NCBI GenBank assembly: GCA_949294425.1
Contig: CASFHJ010000278.1
Span: 1-5,180 of the forward strand
From: an uncultured Campylobacter sp.
GTDB taxonomy: Bacteria; Campylobacterota; Campylobacteria; Campylobacterales; Campylobacteraceae
Length of the DNA: 5,180 nucleotides
Direction: 5' to 3'
Under the pieces are notes generated by a model. The model was given only the letters and a program-made list of their open reading frames with translations. It was not told the DNA's origin and ran no database searches. Positions 1 to 5,180 of this stretch are shown piece by piece. Positions within the stretch are counted from its first letter, which is position 1. Each line of letters begins with the position of its first letter. A program made the position numbers and the translations under genes.

Positions 1-1
1 A

Positions 2-745
2 AAGATAGCTAGGGTTTGTAAGGCACTAAATGCAAAAATTATAAGAAGCTATGTGCCCTTAACAGATAAGAGCAAAAGGGTAAAAAGTGCTAGTGAGGGT
101 GCTTATGATGATTCTAAAATTCATGCTGTTTTTGATAAGAAAGATTTTTTGAGAACAAAAGACGAGATAAAAGCCTTGATACCTCTTTTAGAGGAAAATG
201 ATCTTTATTTAGCCATAGAAAATCACGAGTATCAAAGCTCACAGGATCTGCTTGATTTATTATCCTTAATAAAACACGAAAGAGTGAGGCTTTTATTTGA
301 CTTTGGAAATTCTATGATGGCTTATGAAGAGCCTGTAAAGGCTTGTGAAAATATGCTTGATTTTATCATAAGCACACATGCAAAGGATCATATAGTTTTT
401 AATGAAGATAATACAAATTATGTTTGTGGAGTGCCTTTAGGAGAGGGAAATATAGATATAAAAGCCTTGCTAAAGCTACTTAAAAAAAGAGGTTTAGAAA
501 GGATAAATATAGAGCAATGCTATCCTTATTGTGCTACCTTTAAAAGAGAAAAAGGCTGCGGGGGCGTGAGTGAAGTTAAGGGGGCTTTTAAGCTTGAAAA
601 ACCCGTGTTTGATGAGCTTAAGGCAATGCAGTATTACTACCCTCAAGAAGTAAGCAAAGAAGCTCTAGAAAGACTCTTAATCTTACAAAAAGAAGGGCTT
701 ATAAGAGGGGTAAAATACATAAAAAGCTTATTAAAAGAGCTTTAA
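2..745 (+). CDS. Sugar phosphate isomerase/epimerase-like TIM-barrel protein, 5' end outside the window
   Basis: This is the C-terminal part of a protein of the xylose isomerase-like TIM-barrel family (AP endonuclease 2 / IolE-IolI type), probably a cytoplasmic metal-dependent sugar or sugar-phosphate isomerase or epimerase. The frame is open to the window edge. The 17 codons before the GTG at 53 already read like the family (CKALNAKIIR, a strand after a helix), so that GTG is internal and the true start lies upstream. In the 247 visible residues the expected metal ligands appear in order: Glu73 in AIENHE, Asp100 in LLFDFGN, His126 in STHAKDH and Glu171 in INIEQC. GVPLGEGNIDI before the last ligand is also typical. 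A Cys cluster (C173, C177, C186, in CYPYC and GCGG) follows the last ligand and is not something I expect of the family. The substrate cannot be inferred, and no other sugar gene is in view. Family call fairly sure; specific function unknown. Confidence 0.75.
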   Translation, partial: KIARVCKALNAKIIRSYVPLTDKSKRVKSASEGAYDDSKIHAVFDKKDFLRTKDEIKALIPLLEENDLYLAIENHEYQSSQDLLDLLSLIKHERVRLLFDFGNSMMAYEEPVKACENMLDFIISTHAKDHIVFNEDNTNYVCGVPLGEGNIDIKALLKLLKKRGLERINIEQCYPYCATFKREKGCGGVSEVKGAFKLEKPVFDELKAMQYYYPQEVSKEALERLLILQKEGLIRGVKYIKSLLKEL

Positions 746-777
746 AAACTTGCCTAGGCTTTCAAGTCTAGGGTTTT
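745..777. terminator. Bidirectional hairpin terminator between convergent genes
   Basis: The 34-bp gap between two convergent stop codons holds a hairpin. AAAAC (745-749) pairs with GTTTT (773-777), and CCTAG (753-757) pairs with CTAGG (768-772), leaving a 3-base bulge and a 10-base loop. On the + strand the stem ends in GGGTTTT; on the - strand it ends in GTTTTTAAA. Both suit Rho-independent termination, so it probably ends the isomerase gene and the OMP gene alike. A competing stem, ACTTG (748-752) with CAAGT (763-767), is also possible. Confidence 0.6.
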
Positions 778-779
778 AC

Positions 780-1340
780 TTAGTAGTATTCAGAAAAAGT
801 ATAAACATATCTTAGCATAGGGTTAAAAACTTGCTTACCCTCTACATTTGTTACAGAATTTAAGGTGTGATACTCAAAAGGCACTCTAAAAGCTAATTCC
901 AAAGAATGAGTATCGTTAAAAACGGCTCTTAAGCCTAAATTTAAGTAGGTATCAAGGCTTGTGGTATTCCAAAAAGTAAAGCCTAAATTTAAGCCAACAA
1001 AGGCTCCATAAGAAGTATAGCCTCGATTTATAAAATTATACAAAAAGTCCACATTAGCTCCAAGATGATAATAAGAAGCAATGTCTCCAGCCGCAGGAGG
1101 AAGCCCATTCATCCAATCATACAAAAAATTTCCATATACTCTTAAACCAGCATTTTCGTTAAAAAAAAGCTTATGTCCTAATATAAAATGCAAATTTACA
1201 TTATCTCCGCTTAGGTCCTGAGGTCTTATATTTACAGAGGCGTAACCCAAACCGCCACCAAAATAAAAGCCGTCTATTTCAGCTTTAGCAGTGCTTAATA
1301 AGGAGAAAAAAAGTAAAAAAGCAAGAAAAATTTTTTTCAT
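780..1340 (-). CDS. Small outer-membrane beta-barrel protein, Helicobacter OMP-like
   Basis: A 186-residue exported protein. Residues 1-20 form a clear signal peptide: MKK, a hydrophobic stretch of Ile, Phe and Leu, then an AKA cleavage site before Glu21. The mature part consists of alternating glycine- and aromatic-rich strands, for example FYFGGGLGYAS (25-35), GLRVYGNFLYDW (65-76), YHLGANVDFLYNF (91-103), AFVGLNLGFTFW (113-124) and YLNLGLRAVF (132-141). It ends in RYVYTFSEYY. These blocks match the C-terminal barrel pattern of the Helicobacter outer membrane protein family (Hop/Hor type, PF01856-like), including the YVYTF ending and terminal aromatic residue needed for barrel insertion. It is probably a small barrel with no extra passenger domain; no porin or adhesin role can be assigned. 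An AAAGG ribosome site lies 7 bases before the ATG. It appears monocistronic, convergent with the isomerase gene and divergent from the next operon. The barrel call is strong; the family name rests on remembered patterns. Confidence 0.8.
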   Translation of the reverse strand: MKKIFLAFLLFFSLLSTAKAEIDGFYFGGGLGYASVNIRPQDLSGDNVNLHFILGHKLFFNENAGLRVYGNFLYDWMNGLPPAAGDIASYYHLGANVDFLYNFINRGYTSYGAFVGLNLGFTFWNTTSLDTYLNLGLRAVFNDTHSLELAFRVPFEYHTLNSVTNVEGKQVFNPMLRYVYTFSEYY

Positions 1341-1347
1341 TAGTTAA

Positions 1348-1370
1348 CCTTTCAAAAAAGCCTAATCTTA
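1348..1370 (-). promoter_or_regulatory. Probable sigma70 -10 and ribosome site of the OMP gene
   Basis: On the minus strand the sequence GCTAAGAT gives a -10-like TAAGAT at 1370-1365, preceded by T-rich stretches (TTTTTG, ACTTTG) in place of a -35 box, as is usual in Campylobacter. The start site would fall near 1358, giving a short leader that carries AAAGG at 1352-1348, seven bases before the ATG. Assigned by pattern only. Confidence 0.45.
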
Positions 1371-1382
1371 GCACAAAGTAGT

Positions 1383-1388
1383 TAATAT
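1383..1388 (+). promoter_or_regulatory. Possible -10 element for the 1446-4500 operon
   Basis: TAATAT sits 58 bases before the ATG at 1446 inside the 8-bp palindrome TAATATTA (1383-1390). It is the best -10-like hexamer in the 105-bp divergent region on this strand at a workable distance. The T-rich upstream pattern usual for Campylobacter promoters is weak here, so this is tentative. An alternative hexamer near 1424 would place the start inside the ribosome site. Confidence 0.25.
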
Positions 1389-1445
1389 TACAAAAACGGA
1401 ACGCCTTTTGCTTTTTGAGGTGATATTAGTTAGGGGAAAGTATTA

Positions 1446-2504
1446 ATGTCAAAAAAAATAATATTTTTTGTGCTTTTTATCCTTTTGCTTGGACTTTTAT
1501 CCTTTGTATCTTTTGCTAAATACAAAAAAGATCCTAGCAAAGAACTCATAGAAAATAACAAAACACTAACAAGTGAAAAAAATGGAAACACAAAGATCAC
1601 AAAGGGCTTATTTGTTGATTATGAACAAAACTTAAGCAATGATTTTTATATAAATTTTGAAGTAAATGATGATACAAAAAATTTAGTAGAGCCTGAAAAA
1701 GAAAGCTTAAAAGATTTAAATTTAAGCTTATTAGAGCAAAGATCTTATAAAAATTTAGGCTTTGGAAAAATAAGTTTAAACCTAAATGAGCAAAATTTTT
1801 CAAAAAAGAATTTAAGCAAGATAGATAAAAAAAACTTGGAAGAAAAAGAAAAAAAGCCAAGATTAGCCATCATAATAGATGATATGTCCTCAAAAGAGCA
1901 AGTAAAAGCTCTTAAAAACACTGGTTTAAAACTCATACCCTCCTTTTTTCCAAGTTCAAAAAACCACCCAAATACAAAAGAATACGCAAAAGAATTTGAC
2001 TTTTTCATGGTTCATCTACCTCTAGCAGCTGTAAAATTTAAGGCTGAAGAATTACAAACCCTAAAACCAAGCCATAGTCAAGAAGTCATAAGGTCCAAAA
2101 TAGCTAAGATAAAAAATGATTTTAAGGGCTTAAAATTTATAAATAACCACACAGGTAGCCTCTTTACAAGTGATGAAGAAGCTATGAGAAAACTTTTCAT
2201 AGCCTTTAAAGAAAATGATTTCATCTTTGTGGATTCTCTTACCACAGGATCTAGCAAGGCAAGGATTTTAGCTAAAGAATTTAAGCAAAGCTACATAAAA
2301 AGAGATATTTTTTTAGATAATAAAGATGAGCTAGAATACATAAAAAAACAACTTTTAAAAGCCGTAACTTTAGCCAAAAAACAAGGTTTTGCCATAGCCA
2401 TAGGACACCCAAGAAAAAACACATTTAAAGCCTTAAGTCAAAGTAAAAATTTGCTTAATGAGGTAGAATTAGTGTATTTAAGTGAAGTTTATGAATATAA
2501 TTAA
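1446..2504 (+). CDS. Divergent polysaccharide deacetylase family protein (YibQ-type), membrane anchored
   Basis: A 352-residue protein of the divergent polysaccharide deacetylase family (YibQ, formerly DUF610), placed in the periplasm by an N-terminal hydrophobic segment at about residues 5-23 that looks like an uncleaved anchor. Residues 27-138 are a charged, Lys/Glu/Asn-rich linker of low complexity. The conserved domain runs from about 139 to 350. It has AIIIDDM with Asp145-Asp146, FMVHLPL (187-193), INNHTGS (232-238), FVDS (261-264), RDIFLDN (286-292) and AIAIGHPR (316-323). These are the signature blocks of the family, with the Asp pair, the NNH motif and the GHP motif forming the expected polar site. 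A catalytic deacetylase activity is not established for the family. AGGGGA lies 8 bases before the ATG. This is the first gene of the overlapping block; its 3' end overlaps dprA by 14 bases. It is probably the counterpart of Cj0633. Confidence 0.88.
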   Translation: MSKKIIFFVLFILLLGLLSFVSFAKYKKDPSKELIENNKTLTSEKNGNTKITKGLFVDYEQNLSNDFYINFEVNDDTKNLVEPEKESLKDLNLSLLEQRSYKNLGFGKISLNLNEQNFSKKNLSKIDKKNLEEKEKKPRLAIIIDDMSSKEQVKALKNTGLKLIPSFFPSSKNHPNTKEYAKEFDFFMVHLPLAAVKFKAEELQTLKPSHSQEVIRSKIAKIKNDFKGLKFINNHTGSLFTSDEEAMRKLFIAFKENDFIFVDSLTTGSSKARILAKEFKQSYIKRDIFLDNKDELEYIKKQLLKAVTLAKKQGFAIAIGHPRKNTFKALSQSKNLLNEVELVYLSEVYEYN

Positions 2505-3258
2505 AAAGATACCAAAAGAGCTTTTAGAGCTTAAGAATCCGCCAAAAGAGCTTTATTTTAAGGGAAATATAGACTTATTAAACGCTCCTAAAATCGCTAT
2601 AATAGGCTCAAGAAGGGCTAGTGTATACACTAAAAACTGCGTTTTAAGCCTTGCAAATATGCTTAAAAATGCTGGAGTTGTGGTTGTTAGCGGAGGAGCT
2701 ATAGGAGTTGATATAAAGGCACACGAAGGAGCTATGCCACTTAGCATAGGAGTCTTTGCAAATGGGCTTGATGAAATTTATCCAAGAAGCAATGAAAGAT
2801 CCATAAAAGAGCTCTACAAAAACGCCCTTGCAATCAGTGAAAATGAGCCAAACTATAAGGCAAAGCCTTATGATTTTTTGCTTAGAAATAGACTCATCAT
2901 AGCTCTTAGCAAAGCGGTAGTCATAGCACAGGCTGATTTAAAAAGCGGCTCTATGCAAAGTGCTAGACTTTGTAAGGAGCTTAAAAAAGAACTATTTGTC
3001 TTGCCGCAAAGACTAAATGAAAGCGAAGGCACAAATTTATTACTAGCCAAAAAAGAAGCTAGTTTAATAAATGATTTTAAAGCCTTTGTAAAGCTTTTTG
3101 CACAGCCAAAAGAAGAAGAAAAAGATGAATTTTTAGAATTTTGTAAAAAGGAAAATTCTCTTGATAAAATACTGGCTAAATTTGGCAACCTAGTCTATGA
3201 ATACGAGCTTTTAGGAAAGCTTGAAATAAATGGAACTTTTGTAAGGGTTTTAGAATGA
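2491..3258 (+). CDS. dprA: DNA-processing protein DprA
   Basis: DprA binds incoming single-stranded DNA in the cytoplasm during natural transformation, protects it and helps load RecA. The 255 residues show the Rossmann-like core: [10 protein letters not shown] (GSRR at 39-42), VSGGAIGVD (66-74), [13 protein letters not shown] (89-101), RNRLIIAL (132-139), and SGSMQSAR (152-159) followed by FVLPQR. The basic GSRR and SGG loops are the known DNA-binding site. The N-terminal SAM-like domain found in Streptococcus DprA is absent. A short C-terminal domain (about 210-255) resembles the winged-helix DML1-like region of Helicobacter DprA. Start choice: GTG at 2482 is in frame but has no ribosome site. 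ATG at 2491 sits behind a weak AAGTGAAG, so it is preferred; either way translation is probably coupled to the preceding gene. The stop overlaps the next start as ATGA. Probably the counterpart of Cj0634. Confidence 0.93.
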   Translation: MNIIKKIPKELLELKNPPKELYFKGNIDLLNAPKIAIIGSRRASVYTKNCVLSLANMLKNAGVVVVSGGAIGVDIKAHEGAMPLSIGVFANGLDEIYPRSNERSIKELYKNALAISENEPNYKAKPYDFLLRNRLIIALSKAVVIAQADLKSGSMQSARLCKELKKELFVLPQRLNESEGTNLLLAKKEASLINDFKAFVKLFAQPKEEEKDEFLEFCKKENSLDKILAKFGNLVYEYELLGKLEINGTFVRVLE

Positions 3259-3638
3259 ACACCCTAGCCCTTGACATAGGCTTAAAACGCATAGGAATAG
3301 CACTTTGCATAGATAAGAAAGTAGCCATGCCACTAAATGCGGTATTTAGAAAAAACAGAAAACAAGCTAGTTTAGAAATAAAAAAACTTTTAAAAGAGTA
3401 TAAAATTTCATCATTATTGGTTGGCTTACCGCTTGGCTTTTACGCACAAACAGAGATGGAAAAAAGGATAAAACACTTTGTGTCTTTGCTTGATTTTGAT
3501 GGGGAGATAAATTTCATAGATGAAAGTTTTAGCTCTAAAGAAGCAGCAAAACTAAGGCAGAAAAAAGGTATGCAAAAAGACGGGAAAACAGATTCTTTAG
3601 CTGCTTATTTGTTTTTAAAGGATTATTATGCTTTATAA
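3255..3638 (+). CDS. ruvX: RuvX/YqgF family RNase H-fold protein (putative pre-16S rRNA nuclease / Holliday junction resolvase)
   Basis: A 127-residue protein, about the usual length for YqgF/RuvX. In E. coli, YqgF takes part in 5' maturation of 16S rRNA; older annotation and some family members point to Holliday junction cleavage. The fold markers are present: [12 protein letters not shown] with Asp7, LLVGLPLG (54-61), a strand ending IDES with Asp89/Glu90, and TDSLAA with Asp113. The acidic residues at 7, 90 and 113 fit the RNase H-like active site. After GLPLG the sequence reads FYAQTEME, not the common NMDGT-like loop, a divergence I cannot interpret. It starts inside the dprA stop (ATGA, 4-base overlap), with its own AAGGG 7 bases upstream at 3243-3247. 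This dprA-ruvX order is common in Campylobacterota. Probably the counterpart of Cj0635. Confidence 0.9.
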   Translation: MNTLALDIGLKRIGIALCIDKKVAMPLNAVFRKNRKQASLEIKKLLKEYKISSLLVGLPLGFYAQTEMEKRIKHFVSLLDFDGEINFIDESFSSKEAAKLRQKKGMQKDGKTDSLAAYLFLKDYYAL

Positions 3639-4500
3639 TCTAAAAGAGGAGCTTGAAAAAATTTATAGCAAAGATGAGATTCAAAAAATAAAAATGTATT
3701 TTAAAGAGGATAAAAAAGCTTGTATCTTTTTAAACAAGATAAAATGCCAAAACAAAGAGCTTGAAAAGATACTTACAGAAAAAGATATAGAATTTAAGCA
3801 AATTGATGAGTATTGTTACAAGATAAATGACAAAAATAAGGCTAGTAAAAGCTCTGCTTTTACAAAAGGACTTTTTTATATACAAAATTTTTCATCTTAT
3901 CTTTGTGCTAAAAATTTAAATGTAAGCAAAGATGATATAGTGCTTGATATGTGTGCAGCTCCGGGCGGAAAAAGTATAAATTTAGCAAATTTTATGGCTA
4001 ATGACGGCAAGCTTTCTTGCATGGAGCTTAATAGAAATAGATTTTTTAAACTAGAGGCTAATCTAAAAAAATACGGGGTAAAAAATGCCAAAATTTTTCA
4101 AAAAAATGCCCTACTGATAGGAAAGCTAAAGCCTTTAAGCTTTGATAAAATCTTACTTGATGCACCTTGTTCGGCTTTTTCAAAACTTGGCTTTGATTTT
4201 AAGAAAAACAAAAAAGAGATAAAATCTCTAGCCAAGCTACAAAAAAAGCTTTTAAACTCTGCACTAAATGCTCTTAAAATAGGCGGAGAGCTTGTTTATA
4301 GCACCTGCACTCTTAGTAAGGAGGAAAACGAGGAGGTAATACAAAATGCCTTAAATTCTAAATTTAAGCTAGAGCTTTTAGAGCTTGATTTAGCAGGGCT
4401 TGAAAATAAGGACTCACAAGGACTTTCAAAGGCAAAGAGAATAATCCCTGATGAAAATTCTCAAGCTTTTTTCATATGTAAGCTAAAAAAACTTTCATGA
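3628..4500 (+). CDS. RsmB/NOL1-NOP2-Sun family RNA (cytosine-5) methyltransferase, short form
   Basis: A 290-residue SAM-dependent methyltransferase predicted to form 5-methylcytosine in RNA. Motifs in order: FYIQNFSS (83-90) leading into the Rossmann fold, [10 protein letters not shown] (107-116, SAM binding), CMEL (131-134), LLDAPCS (176-182, Cys181) and [14 protein letters not shown] (224-237, Cys227 as the expected nucleophile). It ends [16 protein letters not shown]. Both cysteines of the m5C mechanism are present, so it should be active. E. coli RsmB has about 430 residues with an N-terminal NusB-like RNA-binding domain. Here only about 75 residues precede the core, so the target (16S C967, another rRNA base or a tRNA) is unclear and I give no symbol. 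AAAGGA lies 5 bases before the ATG and the start overlaps ruvX by 11 bases. It is the last gene of the block; rpsO follows after 68 bases. Probably the counterpart of Cj0636. Confidence 0.88.
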   Translation: MLYNLKEELEKIYSKDEIQKIKMYFKEDKKACIFLNKIKCQNKELEKILTEKDIEFKQIDEYCYKINDKNKASKSSAFTKGLFYIQNFSSYLCAKNLNVSKDDIVLDMCAAPGGKSINLANFMANDGKLSCMELNRNRFFKLEANLKKYGVKNAKIFQKNALLIGKLKPLSFDKILLDAPCSAFSKLGFDFKKNKKEIKSLAKLQKKLLNSALNALKIGGELVYSTCTLSKEENEEVIQNALNSKFKLELLELDLAGLENKDSQGLSKAKRIIPDENSQAFFICKLKKLS

Positions 4501-4550
4501 TTTAAGCTTTATCTTTGCTTGTTTTGTTATAATCTTAGCTTTTAAATCAT
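4497..4550. repeat. Inverted repeat flanking the rpsO promoter
   Basis: ATGATTTAA (4497-4505) pairs perfectly with TTAAATCAT (4542-4550), and GCT (4506-4508) can pair with AGC (4537-4539) after a 2-base bulge. The left arm contains the stop of the preceding gene; the right arm lies just before the rpsO Shine-Dalgarno. The -10 box is in the loop. No U-run follows, so it is not a standard terminator for the upstream operon. Confidence 0.5.
4525..4533 (+). promoter_or_regulatory. Extended -10 promoter of rpsO
   Basis: TGTTATAAT is a perfect extended -10 (TG, one base, TATAAT at 4528-4533) preceded by T-rich sequence and no clear -35, the usual sigma70 form in Campylobacter. Initiation near 4540 would give a leader of about 28 bases. 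Confidence 0.8.
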
Positions 4551-4557
4551 ACCAATC

Positions 4558-4564
4558 AGGAGGT
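4558..4564 (+). promoter_or_regulatory. Strong ribosome binding site of rpsO
   Basis: AGGAGGT is a near-perfect Shine-Dalgarno, with five bases between its last G and the ATG. It is clearly the strongest in the window and fits a highly expressed ribosomal protein gene. Confidence 0.85.
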
Positions 4565-4568
4565 CAAA

Positions 4569-4841
4569 ATGGCTTTGGATTCGGCTAAAAAGTCGCAAAT
4601 TATCTCTAAATTTGCTAGAAAAGAAAAGGACACAGGATCTACTGAGGTGCAAGTAGCCCTGCTTAGTGCTAGAATTTCTGACTTAACAGAGCATTTAAAG
4701 GTCTTTAAAAAGGACTTTTCATCTCGCTTAGGCTTGTTAAAAATGGTAGGTAAAAGAAAAAGACTACTAAACTACCTAAAAAGAAAAGACTATGCAAAAT
4801 ACTCTAAGCTTATAAGCGATTTAAACTTAAGAGATAAATAA
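4569..4841 (+). CDS. rpsO: 30S ribosomal protein S15 (uS15)
   Basis: A 90-residue protein of full length for S15, which binds the central domain of 16S rRNA early in 30S assembly and contributes to an intersubunit bridge. The signatures are present: [12 protein letters not shown] (21-32), [10 protein letters not shown] (35-44), the SSRLGLL-GKRKRLL-YL stretch (51-69) and the ending [10 protein letters not shown]. The SSRLGLL form, where many bacteria have HSRRGLL, agrees with Campylobacter S15 as I remember it. It is transcribed from its own promoter with a strong ribosome site, though read-through from the upstream operon is possible because no clear terminator separates them. The remnant methyltransferase runs against its 3' end from the opposite strand. 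Confidence 0.98.
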   Translation: MALDSAKKSQIISKFARKEKDTGSTEVQVALLSARISDLTEHLKVFKKDFSSRLGLLKMVGKRKRLLNYLKRKDYAKYSKLISDLNLRDK

Positions 4842-4889
4842 ATACTCCACAAGCTGCGGTATAAATTTACCTTCGTAGGGGTGGAGTAT
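4842..4889. repeat. Perfect 9-bp inverted repeat directly after the rpsO stop codon
   Basis: ATACTCCAC (4842-4850) and GTGGAGTAT (4881-4889) are perfect reverse complements separated by 30 bases. A smaller stem, GGTA (4858-4861) with TACC (4868-4871), lies inside. The structure begins on the first base after the rpsO stop and has no trailing U-run. It could be the 3' stem of the rpsO transcript, although it arose within methyltransferase codons (LHPY and LVEY). Confidence 0.55.
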
Positions 4890-4936
4890 GTGTATGTGCT
4901 TTGTGGTTTGTGCTTCTTTAAATTGTGAAAAAGAAA

Positions 4937-4943
4937 GGGGGGG
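4937..4943. repeat. Homopolymeric G7/C7 tract
   Basis: Seven consecutive G on the + strand, in an AT-rich genome, inside the methyltransferase remnant and exactly where its frame shifts. Poly-G/C tracts of about eight or more are the classic slippage sites for phase variation in Campylobacter. At seven this one would be at the edge of instability and in the out-of-frame state. Confidence 0.8.
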
Positions 4944-5180
4944 TGAGATAGCTCTTTATCCTGCAAAAGCACATCATAGTAATTTTGTAATTCCTCTTTG
5001 CACACAAGGCTTTCTTTAGGCTTACTAGCGTGATTGGCGATTTTGCCATAATTGATAAGATAAGCAATATTTGAGCTTGTAACCTTTTTGCCTAGATAGC
5101 TACTCGCCCACAAGGCTGCTTCTTTGGGAGTAAGAAAGGGTTGATTTTCTATAGCATTATGGTTGCTATGTAAGATTTTA

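Larger units (their letters stand above)
4827..5180 (-). pseudogene. Truncated, frameshifted N-terminal remnant of a DNA methyltransferase (restriction-modification type)
   Basis: Reading the minus strand from the window edge, the first frame gives KILHSNHNAIENQ, then LTPKEAALWASSYLGKKVTS, SNIAYLINYGKIANH and KEELQNYYDVLLQDKELSHPP. This is a helix-turn-helix-like N-terminal module that I recall from type II adenine/cytosine-N4 methyltransferases of Campylobacterota. At the C7 run (4937-4943) the frame is lost. In another frame it continues SFSQFKEAQTTKHIH and LHPYEGKFIPQLVEY, which again fits the family just before the catalytic domain. Eight (or five) C would join the two frames. Homology ends at 4842, the base after the rpsO stop; the second frame then stops at 4829-4827, while the unshifted frame runs to 4790 antisense to rpsO. 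The SAM-binding (FxGxG) and DPPY/SPPY motifs are missing. No start codon is visible; a TTG at 5113 is internal. It is a dead gene fragment, barring an unusual regulatory use. Confidence 0.68.

Noticed and set aside
53..745. GTG at 53 as the start of the isomerase-like gene
   Set aside because: The frame is open to the window edge and the upstream codons read as family sequence, so the gene starts before the window.
1391..1410. Hairpin CAAAA...TTTTG before the 1446 operon
   Set aside because: Only 5 plus 2 pairs with a bulge in AT-rich DNA; too weak to call an attenuator or operator, though a T5 run follows.
1597..2008. Two open minus-strand frames inside the deacetylase-like gene
   Set aside because: Both are Phe/Leu-rich mirror images of the Lys-rich coding strand, with no ribosome site or known domain.
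2553..3188. Two open minus-strand frames inside dprA
   Set aside because: They lie fully antisense to a well-supported gene and show no family motif.
3897..4091. 64-residue minus-strand frame inside the RNA methyltransferase gene
   Set aside because: Antisense to the SAM-binding region, low complexity, no start context.
4504..4526. Short AAGC/GCTT hairpin followed by T-rich sequence as a terminator after the RNA methyltransferase
   Set aside because: Only four pairs with a nine-base loop; the T-rich stretch is better explained as part of the rpsO promoter.
5111..5113. TTG as the start of a 107-residue minus-strand gene ending at 4790
   Set aside because: The frame is open with family-like sequence to the window edge, and the part after the C7 run in that frame is off-frame and antisense to rpsO. 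The remnant reading explains it better.
4842..5180. An undescribed defence system or new gene family downstream of rpsO
   Set aside because: The sequence reads as a fragment of a known type of methyltransferase, without catalytic motifs or a partner gene in view.

Overview
The window looks like chromosomal DNA of a Campylobacter species or a close relative within Campylobacterota. The DNA is AT-rich, AGA and ATA codons are common, and the genes are tightly packed. The block of divergent polysaccharide deacetylase, dprA, ruvX and an RsmB-like RNA methyltransferase matches, from memory, the C. jejuni order Cj0633 to Cj0636. The S15 sequence is also of Campylobacter type. From memory, rpsO lies elsewhere in C. 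jejuni, so its position here would be a rearrangement. The species cannot be fixed from the sequence alone.

Layout. Positions 2-745 (+) are the 3' part of a sugar phosphate isomerase/epimerase-like TIM-barrel gene whose start lies before the window. It converges on a minus-strand gene (780-1340) for a small secreted outer-membrane beta-barrel protein of the Helicobacter OMP type, and a hairpin between them can serve both strands. A 105-bp divergent region (1341-1445) follows. Then come four plus-strand genes with overlapping ends: a YibQ-type polysaccharide deacetylase-like protein, DprA, RuvX/YqgF and an m5C RNA methyltransferase (1446-4500). rpsO (4569-4841) has its own extended -10 promoter and a strong Shine-Dalgarno site.

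The last 340 bases hold the least ordinary content. On the minus strand, reading in from the window edge, is the N-terminal part of what looks like a type II restriction-modification DNA methyltransferase. Its frame breaks at a run of seven C (seven G on the + strand, 4937-4943) and resumes in another frame with family-like sequence (LHPYEGKFIPQLVEY). Homology stops exactly at the end of rpsO, before any catalytic motif. It is therefore a truncated remnant that still carries a Campylobacter-style homopolymer tract. A tract of eight would restore the frame, but not the missing catalytic part.

Functionally, the four-gene block joins an envelope protein, a DNA-uptake/recombination factor (DprA), a nuclease-fold rRNA-maturation or recombination factor (RuvX) and an RNA modification enzyme. 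This is a housekeeping cluster more than one pathway. No tRNA, rRNA, CRISPR array or insertion sequence was found.
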